DNA of 64,000 nucleotides, taken from contig JAWIIG010000025.1 in NCBI GenBank assembly GCA_033557465.1, forward strand, positions 3,777,001 to 3,841,000, given 5' to 3'. The DNA comes from Ichthyophis bannanicus (lineage: Eukaryota > Chordata > Amphibia > Gymnophiona > Ichthyophiidae). The first letter of the stretch is position 1, and every line of letters starts with the position of its first letter. Positions 1 through 10,500 of the stretch are shown one piece after another. Under the pieces are notes generated by a model, which did not search any database, had not been told where the DNA came from, and saw nothing but the letters and a program-made list of their open reading frames with translations. The position numbers and the translations under genes are program-made.

Positions 1-266
1 CAACAACCTTTGAGGCAGGAACCCCCCCCAACCGAACCCCACCCCACCACCCTTGCAAAAAAGGCAAAACCCGTCAACTGACTGTGCACCGCTGATCTCG
101 TAGCCCCCAGTTCTTTCGCATGGATAACATATTGCCCGAGGAGATGCTCCGCTACCGCACCCCCTTGCCACCCTTGAGCCAGCAAAAACTCAGCCACTCT
201 ACTCCCACCTTGGCGATAAGCCACCCATGTCCGTTCTGCCACTGAATTCCACAGGAGAGTCTTCAT
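1..266 (-). CDS. Tyrosine recombinase, N-terminal part (cut by window edge)
   Basis: A frame starting at the ATG at 266-264 runs open to base 1. It begins MKTLLWNSVAERTWVAYRQG, matching the N-terminal SAM-like core-binding domain of DIRS recombinases (a TW.AY..G helix followed by further helices). The catalytic Arg, His and Tyr would lie beyond the window. Its ATG overlaps the TGA of the preceding RT frame (ATGA, 266-263), which suggests coupled reinitiation. The frame has no stop over 88 codons. Confidence 0.75.
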   Translation of the reverse strand, partial: MKTLLWNSVAERTWVAYRQGGSRVAEFLLAQGWQGGAVAEHLLGQYVIHAKELGATRSAVHSQLTGFAFFARVVGWGSVGGGSCLKGC

Positions 267-2119
267 TTCTGCAGGCCAGAGCTCCACAAGCTCCACGGGA
301 CCCTGTACCCGACCAAGTCCGCCTCCGGTGCCAATCTCCGAAACCGCTCCATCTGTAAACGAGAAAGAGCATCGGCAATTCCGTTAGTATGGCTCGGGAT
401 GTGCCGCGCCCGCAACATAACATTCAAATGGAGACACGCCAACACCACGGCCCGCATTAGCGACGCTACCCGGAGACAGCGTGGTGAATAATGATTTACT
501 ACACTCACAACGAACTCGTTGTCACACCACCACAGCACCCTCCTATTCCTCAACCGCTCCGGCCATAGTTCCAATGCCACCAACATCGGGAAAAGCTCAA
601 GAAAGGTAATGTTACTCAGCAAACCAGCCTCGCACCACTCCTGCGGCCATCTGTCAGCGCACCAAGATCCCGCAAAGTAAATGCGCAGGCCCACTCCCCC
701 AGCTGCATCAGAGTAAAGCTGCAAGTCTTCACTGGAAATTTCGGGTTCCATCCAAACCGAAATACCATTGAAACTCCGAAAAAAAACATCCCACACCCGC
801 AAATCCTCGCGGATCATCCTAGTAACTCGTATGCGGTGATGGGGTTTGAGAACTCCCACCGTAGCTGCTGCCAAACGCCGCAGAAATACCCGCCCCATCA
901 GGAGCACCCTACAAGCAAAATTCAATGACCCTAACGAGGCCTGCATCTCCCTCAATGTCAATTTCGAGGAAGCAACTGCATTGGCTACCAAGACCCTTAA
1001 TTTCACCACCTTTTCCCTCGGCAGCCACGCCACCATTCCTTCTGAATCCAGCTCGATCCCCAGAAAGGTAAGCCTGGTAACGGGCCCCACCATCTTCTTA
1101 TCGGCCAAAGGGACCCCTAACTCTCCCGCCATCTCTATGAACCCTGCCAACAGCTCTCTGCAGCCAGACGACTGCGCTGCCCCAACAAACAGAAAATCAT
1201 CCAGATAATGCACCACCTCAGGCCGCCCCACCTTCTGTACCACCACCCAATGCAAAAAAGAACTAAATTTCTCAAAGTAAGCACACGCAATGGCACAACC
1301 CATCGGCATACACTTATCAAAATAAAACTCCCCTTCGAATTGAAACCCTAACAAATGAAACGAGGAAGGGTGAACCGGGAGCAAACAAAATGCAGATTCA
1401 ATATCCATCCAAGCTCCCCGACCCGCTGTGCGGAGCAACTCCACCGCCTTATCAAAAGAGGCGTACTTCACAGTACACCACTCTCTCAGAATAAAATCGT
1501 TCACCGAAGCCCCATCTGGACTCGACAATTTATGAATTAAATGAAATTTCCCTGGCTCCTTCTTGGGAATGAGCCCCAGCGGAGAAACCATGAAATGCGA
1601 AAAAGGCAGTTGTCGAAACAGACCTGCCATTCTGCCAAACCGCAGCTCCACCGCCAACTTTTCCTGCACCATCGGCGCCCAACGCCGCACCGATGCCGAG
1701 TTTTGCGCTGTCCCACCCAAGACCGTACCCCGAACCGGGATAACAAAACCAAACTGAAAACCTAACTGCAACACCGCCCTATCCTTCACTTTCGGGTATT
1801 GCCGAAGCCAACTCTTAAGCACCTCGACTCTTATTGGAGAGGGGGCCAAACAAAACCTTGACTCACTACTTGGATGCCGCCCCAGGAGTGATCCCTGCTC
1901 CTTTCTTAACACATTTTGCCGCCGAATGAGCCCCCCCGCAGCTCGAACAGACATGCCGGAATTTACAGTCTGGGAAGGGGCACACGGATTTATTGAACTG
2001 CCAGCACATGTCCCCTCCCCCATTTCCTGGTGGCTTAACCTGCGACGAGACACCACAGCTCCGAAAGGAACGACTCGCCCCTGCAGTGACCCCCGACCCC
2101 ACCTTACCTCCCCCCCCAT
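263..2119 (-). CDS. DIRS/Ngaro reverse transcriptase-RNase H
   Basis: The 618-codon frame is uninterrupted. Codons 1 to about 84 overlap the end of gag and look non-coding in character; recognisable RT sequence starts around residue 90, just after the gag stop. RT motif A is WMDIESAF (Asp about 239) and motif C is YLDDFLFVG (about 305-312). The RNase H domain follows, with LYSDAAGG (about 468), ELFPM (about 509), WWCDNEF (about 531) and a terminal HIPSHTNGIADALSR (about 574-588). All catalytic acidic residues appear present. The frame is +1 relative to gag, so translation probably needs a frameshift, reinitiation or splicing. The far upstream ATG at 2119 is therefore unlikely to be the true start. 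Confidence 0.85.
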   Translation of the reverse strand: MGGEVRWGRGSLQGRVVPFGAVVSRRRLSHQEMGEGTCAGSSINPCAPSQTVNSGMSVRAAGGLIRRQNVLRKEQGSLLGRHPSSESRFCLAPSPIRVEVLKSWLRQYPKVKDRAVLQLGFQFGFVIPVRGTVLGGTAQNSASVRRWAPMVQEKLAVELRFGRMAGLFRQLPFSHFMVSPLGLIPKKEPGKFHLIHKLSSPDGASVNDFILREWCTVKYASFDKAVELLRTAGRGAWMDIESAFCLLPVHPSSFHLLGFQFEGEFYFDKCMPMGCAIACAYFEKFSSFLHWVVVQKVGRPEVVHYLDDFLFVGAAQSSGCRELLAGFIEMAGELGVPLADKKMVGPVTRLTFLGIELDSEGMVAWLPREKVVKLRVLVANAVASSKLTLREMQASLGSLNFACRVLLMGRVFLRRLAAATVGVLKPHHRIRVTRMIREDLRVWDVFFRSFNGISVWMEPEISSEDLQLYSDAAGGVGLRIYFAGSWCADRWPQEWCEAGLLSNITFLELFPMLVALELWPERLRNRRVLWWCDNEFVVSVVNHYSPRCLRVASLMRAVVLACLHLNVMLRARHIPSHTNGIADALSRLQMERFRRLAPEADLVGYRVPWSLWSSGLQK

Positions 2120-3230
2120 TACTTGCCCCCATCCTGGCAGACATCTGCGTCAGCCACAAATTTATATCTTGCATACCCCACGTTAAGCCTTTGCTCTCCT
2201 CCATTTTGTCCCTAAATTTTTCATCATAATTGAGCCAAGACCATCCCTCGTGGGTCTGCAAGGCTTCAAGAATAGAGCCCGCATATGCCAACAATATACC
2301 ATAGTGGTCAGGCAGATAATGGCCCCAAATGCTCGCCAAACACAAAAAAGCCCTTGCCCAATTCACCACCGTCCGAGAGACTTTCCTGATCCTACCGGCC
2401 TTTTCATCCTCTTTCCGCTTTTTCTTGCTTTCTACCGACCTCTTCCGCCCCTCGAGCAAACAGAAAATATCAATGTATTTTCGCTTTCTAATTTTGCGCC
2501 TTAACTTCCTCGGCACTCCTTCCCATAATTCCGATAACCGTGCCGAAGTGCCGCTAGCCCCTCCCGACCTAACAGCCCCTTTTGGACCCTGCACCCCTAA
2601 CTTGGCACTCCCGGCATCCAAAGACACTTCCGACGAGCCCGAAGACGATGAAGACGAAGATTCGGAACTATGCCTTCGACAACAAACGTGCCTCTTCTTC
2701 TTTTTTGCCTTTCCCAAACGCTCCTTACGTGTGATACCCCTTTCCTGATCCGCCTCCCCCTCCACCAATAACTCACCCGACTTCGCTCCCGCAGCCTCAC
2801 TCCTTGCTGACTGGTGCAGCATGCCCTGCCGCGGATCCTCGCGCCTCTGTGGTGTGTCGCTTCCTCGTGCCGCTGGCCGCACATCCTCCCCTCTTTGCGC
2901 TGTCCCACTAGCTGCATCCCTCGATGCTCTTCTCACTGACTCCTCCATGCCAGGCAGGAATCCAGGCGATGCCATCACCAGGACCTGTGAAGAGACAAAT
3001 GGAAAGCCAGGAGGCGAAAACCCCGGGGCCCATGCAGGTTGCCATGCCCCTACCCACGCAGACCTCGACGACCCCTGCCCCCCACTCGCCCATTGCTCAG
3101 CTGGAGTCTGATATCCTGCAAGCCCATAACCTATAGGCATCGGTACACCACCACCCGTGGGCATCAAAGCTCCGCCCCCCCCTGCCCCTGAACCCCGACA
3201 TGTCAAACTCACCCCAGAACCCACCACCAC
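1866..3230 (-). CDS. Gag-like protein with C-terminal CCCH zinc finger
   Basis: A 454-codon frame, Gly/Pro/Ser-rich at the N terminus, with a Ser run (about 190-200) and a basic middle (RKLRRKIRKRK). Near residues 405-440 it has C-x7-C-x4-C-x3-H followed by C-x2-C, the CCCH plus Cys-rich tail typical of gag in Ngaro-type elements; it presumably binds element RNA. The true N terminus may lie farther upstream: a separate frame at 3621-3430 begins with a basic MPPKRAHRSRGRG segment typical of a gag start, which implies one or more frameshifts between 3430 and 3230. Confidence 0.7.
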   Translation of the reverse strand: MVVGSGVSLTCRGSGAGGGGALMPTGGGVPMPIGYGLAGYQTPAEQWASGGQGSSRSAWVGAWQPAWAPGFSPPGFPFVSSQVLVMASPGFLPGMEESVRRASRDAASGTAQRGEDVRPAARGSDTPQRREDPRQGMLHQSARSEAAGAKSGELLVEGEADQERGITRKERLGKAKKKKRHVCCRRHSSESSSSSSSGSSEVSLDAGSAKLGVQGPKGAVRSGGASGTSARLSELWEGVPRKLRRKIRKRKYIDIFCLLEGRKRSVESKKKRKEDEKAGRIRKVSRTVVNWARAFLCLASIWGHYLPDHYGILLAYAGSILEALQTHEGWSWLNYDEKFRDKMEESKGLTWGMQDINLWLTQMSARMGASNGGGGKVGSGVTAGASRSFRSCGVSSQVKPPGNGGGDMCWQFNKSVCPFPDCKFRHVCSSCGGAHSAAKCVKKGAGITPGAASK

Positions 3231-4150
3231 CTCCTAAGCAGGGCCTGACCCCAAATCCAAACCCGGGCTCTGCACCACCCTCTCCTCCTGTGGCTGATAC
3301 AGCCGTCCCTTCCTGGCCAGTTGCACCCATGCCCCCCGTAGATTCCTGGGCCAAACCACTCCCAGCCTGAGGACGAGACCCATGCCCCCTAACTCCACTG
3401 CCCCTTCTATCTGCTAAGGGAGACCCACTTCAACCACGGACTTGCCTAACTGCCTCCTTACCCCCCCTTTGGGCAACACGGGGAGGAGCCGAACTCCGCG
3501 GACCCCTCATGCCCCCCCGTTCAACCCCCAACCACCTTTTCCCCGTGCAGGTCTGTCCCCCCCCCTCATCCCTGCTCCCTCTGCCTCTGCTCCTGTGGGC
3601 CCTCTTAGGAGGCATCTCCACTTATTGTAATTAGCAATTAAAATTACTTTTTTTTTTTTTTTAAATGGAAACTTTGCCAACGCTCAGGCCCCAGCCTTCA
3701 CTAAAATGGTATCCAGGTACTCCGACCTAATCACTCGCCTGCAGCTGTTCCCAGGTGCTATCCTGCAGCTTCCAACTCCCGAATTGGCCCCCGTCACTCG
3801 GAGACCGCTGCGGCAAACTGAACAGCTCCCCTCTCCGCAATCCGCCGCACTTGCTCCCCTCGCCGTAAAAAACCGCTACACTTCAAGCCGCCTCCGCACC
3901 ACACAGCCCGCAATGCTCCCGGCTCCGTCGCATGTGCCCGGCCAGGACAACGCTAACCGAGCACATGCCCGTCCAGGCCCCTGATTGGCCCCTGCGCGCC
4001 AGGCGCACGCGCGGAGCCAATCACTTAAAAAAATGCCCAAGCGACGCTGCCGACGCTCCGCATCCCCCCCCATCTTTACTACGTGTGCACAGGGTCCCGT
4101 GCCGGGCCGAGCACCCGGTTAAACTCGCTCGCTGGGACCCTGCCCGCGCC
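3231..4150 (-). promoter_or_regulatory. 5' leader/promoter region of the Ngaro-like element
   Basis: This GC-rich stretch lies upstream of gag. It contains a broken gag start (3430-3621), a T run at 3647-3662 and two oppositely oriented CCAAT boxes about 30 bp apart (ATTGG at 3984-3988, CCAAT at 4017-4021) flanking a GCGCGCC-rich segment. Paired CCAAT boxes in a CpG-rich leader fit a Pol II promoter. Split direct repeats are expected here in Ngaro elements, but their partners lie beyond the window. Confidence 0.4.
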
Positions 4151-4224
4151 CTCTCCCATGTTATAATACTATATCATAGTGAAATTAAATATACATAATG
4201 GTTAATTTAAGTTATTTCACCAAA

Positions 4225-6921
4225 TTATTCTATAAATAAGTAAGTCTTTAAAGATTTGCGAAAGTCCTTAAGGTCTTCCTGAGTTCTTAAGTCTTCAGGA
4301 ATAGAATTCCATAACTCTGGTGCAATAAAGGAAAACCCTCTTTTAGAAGTCATTTGTTTTGATTTGTTGAAGTTCAAAGGAGTATTAAGTTTATTGATAT
4401 TTTGAGATCGTCTTGGTCTTATGCTCTTGTCTTTTGGAATAATAGATTGTAGAATATCCGCTGCCCTTGCAATAACCGGAAGGAAATGTAACTGTTTGAG
4501 GACAGGAGTTATGTGTTCAAATTTCATAGAGCCAGTTATAATACGTGCAGTGGTGTTCTGAACTAATTGGAGAGGATAGATAGAGTGTTTAGGAAGATAC
4601 AAGATGTTTCCAAAATCAAGTAGAGGTGTTATGACTGCCTGACATACCGTGTGAAAGTGATTTGTATTTAGTATTGGTTTTAGTATTCTTATAATCTTTA
4701 AATGATGGTATGCTTTTGACGCAATTTTGTTTATATGAGATTTTAAATTTAAATATTTATCTAATGTTACACCTAAATATCTTACTTCATCTTTAATTTT
4801 TATTTCTCTATTTAATAAATTAATTTCAATTGGTAGTTTTAAGGACTGGCATTTAGAAATGAACATTACTTCTGTTTTGTCAGAATTTATTTTTAAGTTG
4901 TTGTTATTAAGCCAATCATTCATATCAGCCAAACAGTTATTAATTTTTGTTGTATCAAAGGTATTTTGGTCAATTATAGTATAAACCATAATGCCATCAG
5001 CGTATAAATGATAATTAATTTCATGAAGATTAATAATTTGACATATGGGCTGAATATAAATATTATAGAGAATAGATGATAAAGCTGAACCTTGAGGTAT
5101 GCCTTGTCCAATCGAAAATTGAGAGGATTTTTTGTCACCATATTTTACTAACTGCGTACGATTAGTTAGATAAGAGGCAAACCATTTTAATGTATTGTTG
5201 CATAAGCCAATATCCTGTAGACGTTGTAACATTATTGTGTGAGACACAGTATCAAAAGCTGCTGAGACATCGATGAAGATTAACAGAAATAACTTATTTT
5301 TTCAAGGCCTGTTATAAGATTATCAAAGAGATAGATAAGTAGAGTTTCCACATTGTGATTAGGTTTAAATCCATGCTGATGTATATCCAAAGGGGCATAC
5401 GAGTCAATGTGATCTTGCAGCTGATTTTGCACTACTTTTTCTATAATTTTTGAGATAAATGGTAAACTCAAAATAGGACGGAATGACTTAGGGTCAGTGA
5501 TGTCCAGTGATTTCCCTTTATAGACTGGTCGAATTATAGCGCTCTTTAGTATAAGTGGTAAGTAACCTTGTTTTAAAGAATTATTTACAAAATTTAAAAT
5601 GTGAAAGCTAATATGATTTTCAGTACTTTTAAACAATTCTACTGTTGTATTAAGTGTGCTGATTATATTTTCAATCTGTTTTAAAGTTGGTAAAGAAAAA
5701 TCCTTCCAGACCTTTGTGGATTCAGTGCAAGGTTTAAACCAAAGTTGGTGGAACTGTGATGTAGATAAATTGTTTGATGAAATAGTATTCTTGCTTATCA
5801 GGCAATTAGCAAATTTTTGGGGGTCTATTTGAGGATCACCATATAAAGTGGTCACTTTTGTAAGTTGTTGAACAATGTTGAATAGTTCCCTAGGTTTGTT
5901 AGTTGCTTTCATTATTAGATTTGTATGGTATTGTTGTTTACGGTCATTTATTAACTTATTATATTCCATTTGTTTTACATTAAATAGGAATTTTACATCT
6001 TGAGATTTAGTTAGTCTCCATTTACACTCAGGTTTTCTTAGCAGGCGCTTTGCCTCTCTGATTTCATTAGAATAACATGGTGCGCTCTTCTTCCTACACA
6101 TTTGTACTTTATTATTTTTTGGGGCTATCGCAGCATTTGAAATGATATTCCAATTTTCTATGGCTTTATCCAGTTCAGTGCAATTTTGTTGCAATTGTGG
6201 AACAATGTCCTTAAGAAAATCCTCTTTATGGAAAGCTCTACATTTTCTAGTCTTGTAATCATCTTTTAAGTTGTTAGGGGATGTTTGTAGTTGCAAGGTA
6301 AATGAGATAATATAATGATCAGACCAAGGTACTGGGGTAATATTTGGGACTGTAATTTGGTATTGTGAAAAGAGTTGCTCTGGGCAAAAAATTAAATCAG
6401 GAGTGGTTCCATGTTGGTGTGTAGGCTGGTTAATTATCTGTTGATAGCCTAAAGATTTCACTGCTTTCAAGAAGGATCTGTTCTCATTAGAAGGTGATGA
6501 TGATGGATTGTAATCACCTAATGCAATTAATGGTTTAATTTGTGAGCTATAAGTGCAAATTAATTCTAAAATTTTTGAGAGGTGATCCTTAGCAGCATTA
6601 GGTGGTCTATATGTGAGGCAAACACTGAGGTGGTGATTTGATTATATTATTATTATTATAATTGAAGTTATTTTCAGTTGAATTGTTAGTTGTAATAGCT
6701 TTAAACTTAAAGGTTGTTTTTGTTAATATTAAGATTCCTCTTCCTTTTTTATGTTCTCTAGAACAATTAAATATATCATAATCTAAAGGGGTAATTTGGT
6801 TTAAAATAATTTGATCTGTGTCTTTTAACCAGGTTTCAGTGATGCAAATGATATCAAGCTTTTGATCTTTAATATAATCATAGATAATGTTTGGGTTATT
6901 CCTTATTGACCTTGCATTCAT
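4225..6921 (-). pseudogene. LINE-A ORF2 (endonuclease-reverse transcriptase), two frameshifts
   Basis: Coding sequence runs in three frames. Frame one (6921-6607) holds the endonuclease start (MNARSIRN, CITETWLKDTD). Frame two (about 6640-5280) holds the rest of the endonuclease (LGYQQIINQPTH, PWSDHY) and the RT fingers (RPVYKGKSLDITDPKSFRPI, QHGF). Frame three (about 5290-4225) holds motif A (FIDVSAAFDTV), GIPQGSALSS and the thumb. The breaks fall in an ATT repeat near 6645 and a T run near 5300. Motif C reads YADG instead of YADD, so one of the two catalytic Asp residues is lost. The copy is inactive. Confidence 0.85.
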
Positions 6922-7424
6922 TAAAACACACTTAATGGGTGAATAAAGGATTGGATTTCTAGTGCTATGTTTAGATGATGATGAATGAATTTTATTTAAT
7001 TTCTTACGTTTTTGATTATGATGATGAAGTTGTTTGAAACAATTATTATTATACTAGCATAGTTGGAGAAATAGGATTAATTGCTACAGCGTTTGGTAAA
7101 GCTTGCTGTGTAAGGAATAACATATTAAAATATAGAAGTATAAATTGATAAGTTGTATGCATGTTTAAAAAACTAAAATGAACTTTTAAGCAGTTAGATA
7201 TACGAGTTATTTTAATTATTAAGAAGATATATGCTTAAAATTTCATATGATTACATTCAATGCATTAAACGTTCTAACATTTGTTTTAACTGGGAGGAAG
7301 AATAGATTAGGTAGTTTTTTAAATTGAATTATTAGGGTAGGTTGATGAATTATTGATATGACTTAGTAGCTTACCATTAGTTTTCTTACTTTTGTTGTTG
7401 ATAGTTTCGGGTGTTTCTTATCAC

Positions 7425-7600
7425 GTCCCCGCCTAAGGGCCACGCCAAAGGGCCCTCTGGTGAGGCCCTCAGGCGCAGGCCCGCACGGCGTGGGCACGCC
7501 TGATGGTGGCAGCTCCTAACGGTATGAAGGCTCCTCCCCCTAGCCCCGATTGGTAGATTAAGCAAGGGAAGGCGTTAGATGTGATCAGGCAAAGAGCTGT
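7425..7600 (-). promoter_or_regulatory. LINE-A 5' UTR with conserved GC-rich block
   Basis: Bases 7429-7481 match 23176-23229 upstream of LINE-C with about one substitution and one indel (core GCCAAAGGGCCCTCTGGTGA). The block contains a short self-complementary segment (AGGGCC...GGCCCT). A CCAAT box on the LINE strand (ATTGG near 7543) lies farther out. The position upstream of the coding region in both copies marks it as 5' UTR or internal promoter. Confidence 0.6.
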
Positions 7601-7639
7601 TTGATGATACTTAAATCAGCTGTGCAGGACAAACAGGCA

Positions 7640-8790
7640 GTCTGAGGTCAAAGGTCAAAGGTCCTGTCATTCCCGACCGAGTCGGAGGAGGACCCTCGGG
7701 CAGATGAGTTGGAAATTCTCCAGTACGAGGCTGCTCTGCGGGAATCGCTCACAGTGCCCATCCCTCCCATCCTGGAACGGCTGATGCTTCAAATGTGGGA
7801 GATACTGGCTTCAGGACCAGTGGTGAGAGAACGGCTCGACTGGATATACCGAGTTCACTGGAGACTGGGATTCCAAAAGTCACAGCTGCCGCATAACTCC
7901 ATGGTGATGGAGTTGGCCATGCGTTGGCTGAAAAGGCAGAAGACACACTCCTCTGTGCCCCCATCAGGGGGGCCCGCACCTTGGATGCCTTGGCAGAAAG
8001 TGCTAACAGGACTTGATGCTCATCGGCCGCATCCAGGCCTATCAGCTGTATATGGGCATATACCTGAGAGACCTGTCGAATGAACTCACCGGGTTCTCAG
8101 CTGGTCTCTCCAAGGAACCCTTGCAGCGGTTCAAGAACCTGGCCAAGGCAGTCTGTGAGTGCTCCAAATTCATGTCTTGAGCGGCCTATGACGGGTTCGA
8201 GTTGGCAGCTCAATTAGTGGTGGCTGGCATTGGTGCATGCCACCAGGCTTGGCTACAGTCATCTGACCTTGAACAGTGGGTTCAGGACAAATTGGTCGAT
8301 ATCCCCTGCCAAGGAGAGAACCTCTTTGGCAAACCCATGACCAACAAGGCTGTCGTGCTGGAGACCGAGTTCATGACGAGAACCATGCTCTCTAAAAAGA
8401 GTGCTGCTCCTCCCTGATGGAAGGGCTCATGTAAAAAGTCAGTTTACCCGAGGAAGGGAGCTGCTTACAGAAACTACCCACCCTTTCAGGCCTCTCCAGC
8501 TCCCCAACAGGGTCAGCAGGCCAAGGGACATGGGCACTGCCCTCGTAAGCAGAAGGCTCCAAAATCCCATGCTCCGGCTCCAGCCCAGCCAGGGGGGAGA
8601 TTTTGACTCCTTGAGCATAGCCTATCTACCCCAAGGAGATCAGCAGCCCACAGAGGGATGTCTGGCCCTCTATGCCCAGAGGTGGTTGACCATCACCACT
8701 GACTCCTGGGCACTTTGGATAGTCAGGGAGGGTTACCTCCTCCACCTGACTCAGACACCTCCCTCTTATTTCCCAGGAGAGCCCCTCAGG
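7640..8790 (+). pseudogene. DIRS gag remnant
   Basis: Open pieces at 7709-8083, 8202-8417 and 8401-8805 lie in different frames. The first begins ...ADELEILQYEAALRESL, in the style of DIRS1 gag (acidic, helical, no zinc finger visible). Between them sit stops and frameshifts. It is assigned by position directly upstream of the RT and by sequence style; no catalytic motif is expected in gag. Confidence 0.6.
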
Positions 8791-8807
8791 TCTCCTCTCC
8801 ACTGAGA

Positions 8808-10480
8808 CCTTCTACTGAAGGAGTTGGCAGGTCTTCTCGAGGACAAAACAGTGGAACCAGTGCCCCGCCATCTCAAGGACAAGGGATTCTACTCCAGGTA
8901 CTTCCTCATGCCAAAAAGGACAGGGGGCCTAAGGCCCATCCTCAACTTGTGCAACCTCAAGATACTCTCCCTTGGAACATTGCTGCCATACCTCCAGCAG
9001 GGAGACTGGCTATGCTCCCTAGACCTCAAGGATGCTTATTCCCACATCCTCATTCACCCCAACCACAGGCAGTACCTGCAGTTCATAGTGGGGGGCAGGC
9101 ATTTTCAGTACAGGGTGCTCCCCTTCAGCCTGGCCTCAGCCCCAATAGTCTTTACAGAATGCATGGCAGTCGTGGTTGCCTTCCTCCATCTCCAGGGGGT
9201 CTTCATCTTTCCCTACCTGGACGACTGGCTCATAAAGGGAGGTGCGGCCTCAGAGGAGCAGCAGGCCACTGCACACATTCATCCGGATTCTGCAGCACTT
9301 GGGATTTGTCATAAACTACCCCAAGTCTCACCTCCTCCCGACACAGCTTCTGGAATTCATCAGAGCAAAGATCGACACCCTCCAGTCGAAGGCATTCTCG
9401 CCCAGGGACCGGGCTGATCATCTCAGGACTCTGACTTGGGATATTCAGTGTCGTCCCTCAGTGCCCGCCCAACTTCTTCTGTGCCTCCTCAGGCACATGG
9501 CCTCCATGGTCCACGTCACCCTCGATGCTTGCTTCCACATTAGGATGGTGCAGTGGTTTCTCTGGGACCAGTGGTCTCAGGCCATGGGCCCCCTCCAAGA
9601 CAGAGTCTCTGTGACCCACCAACTGGCGGATTCCCTGGTCTGGTGGCAGTCTCTCCAGCATCTCGAGGTGGGCATGCCTTTTCAGGCCGCAAGCCCCTCA
9701 TGACAGACACCTCCCTGCTCAGCTGGGGAGCCCACTGCGAAGATTTCCGCACCCAGGACAACTGGTCATCAGACGAGATCACCCAGCAGATCAACCTCCT
9801 GGAGCTCTGAATGATGCATTTAGCCCTGCGAGTCTTCTGTCACCACCTGCATCACCAGCCGATGCTGGTTCAGACTGACAACCAGGTGGCGATGTTCTAC
9901 GTGAACAAACAGGGGTGCACGGAGTCTCGTACCCTTTGTCAGGAGGCACTGGTCCACTGTTCGTATGCAATCCAACAGGGCATCCTCCTGCAGGCAGTGT
10001 ACCTGCCAGGCAAGGATAACCTTCTGGCCAACAGGTTGAGCAGCCGCTCGAGTGGCAGCTGGACCCCAGGGTAGCCAGTCGACTCTTCCAGCTCTGGGGG
10101 GAACCTGTGATGGACCTATTCGCCAGTCTGGACAACTTTCAATTGCCCCACTTCTGCTTCCAACAGGCCCACCCCTCCAGGGTGGCAGTGGATGCATTCC
10201 TTGTCTCATGTTCGGAAGGCCTCATGTTCGCCTTCCCTCCTATGCCACTGATCACCAAGACCTTGTTCAGGACCCTCTGTGACAGGGCCTCGCTCATTCT
10301 GATAGCTCCTTGGTGGACCAGGCAACTGTGTTTCCCGCTTCTCCTCCAGTTGATGGTGGAGACCTCCATTCCCTTGGGGACTGCCCCGGAACTTCTATCC
10401 CAGGAGGGGGGCTGTCTCCTGCACCCCAACCTGGGGTCCCTGTCGCTGACAGCATGGCTGCTGAGAGAGTGAATCTGGCC
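8808..10480 (+). pseudogene. DIRS1-type RT-RNase H with methyltransferase-like tail, frameshifted
   Basis: RT sequence at 8824-9250 includes VEPVPRHLKDKGFYSRYFLM, motif A CSLDLKDAYSHI and motif C PYLDDWLIKG, so the RT catalytic Asp residues are present. The frame shifts near 9245 and continues in 9242-9703 (LEFIRAKIDT) and 9700-9810. RNase H signatures follow (TDTSLLSWGAH, LVQTDNQVAMFYVNKQ, AVYLPGKDNLLANRLS). The segment 10090-10472 (MDLFASLDN, LILIAPWWTRQ, LLSQEGG) corresponds to the region after RNase H that in DIRS1 elements holds a Dam-like methyltransferase-related domain. An in-frame stop follows LLEL near 9808. Confidence 0.8.
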
Positions 10481-10500
10481 CTTTAAACCTTCCGGTTGGG

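Larger units (their letters stand above)
1..4150 (-). mobile_element. DIRS-order (Ngaro-like) retrotransposon, 3' end beyond the window
   Basis: Three overlapping reading frames on the minus strand give the order gag-like, reverse transcriptase/RNase H, tyrosine recombinase. This order and the absence of an aspartic protease or DDE integrase are known for DIRS-order retrotransposons, which integrate through a tyrosine recombinase. The RT motif YLDDFLF and the CCCH-type gag finger resemble the Ngaro branch more than the DIRS1 branch seen at 7630-14991. The element is GC-rich and ends sharply near 4150, where AT-rich LINE-A begins. The recombinase catalytic half and the right terminal repeats lie outside the window, so completeness cannot be judged. 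Confidence 0.8.
4160..7600 (-). mobile_element. LINE-A: L2-type non-LTR retrotransposon, near full length
   Basis: The minus strand carries endonuclease and reverse transcriptase sequence in the order expected for Jockey-superfamily LINEs of the L2 group. The C terminus has the LWNSIPEDLRT...FRKSLKTYLF end seen in every L2-type copy here. The body is strikingly AT-rich, whereas the 5' flank at 7429-7481 is a GC-rich block shared with LINE-C. The right boundary is set approximately by the start of DIRS gag sequence near 7630. No clear hairpin tail is visible at its 3' end (4150-4200), unlike the other copies. Confidence 0.8.

Noticed and set aside
846..3630. Plus-strand frames opposite the Ngaro-like genes
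   Set aside because: They are antisense shadows of gag and RT, which carry real motifs on the minus strand.
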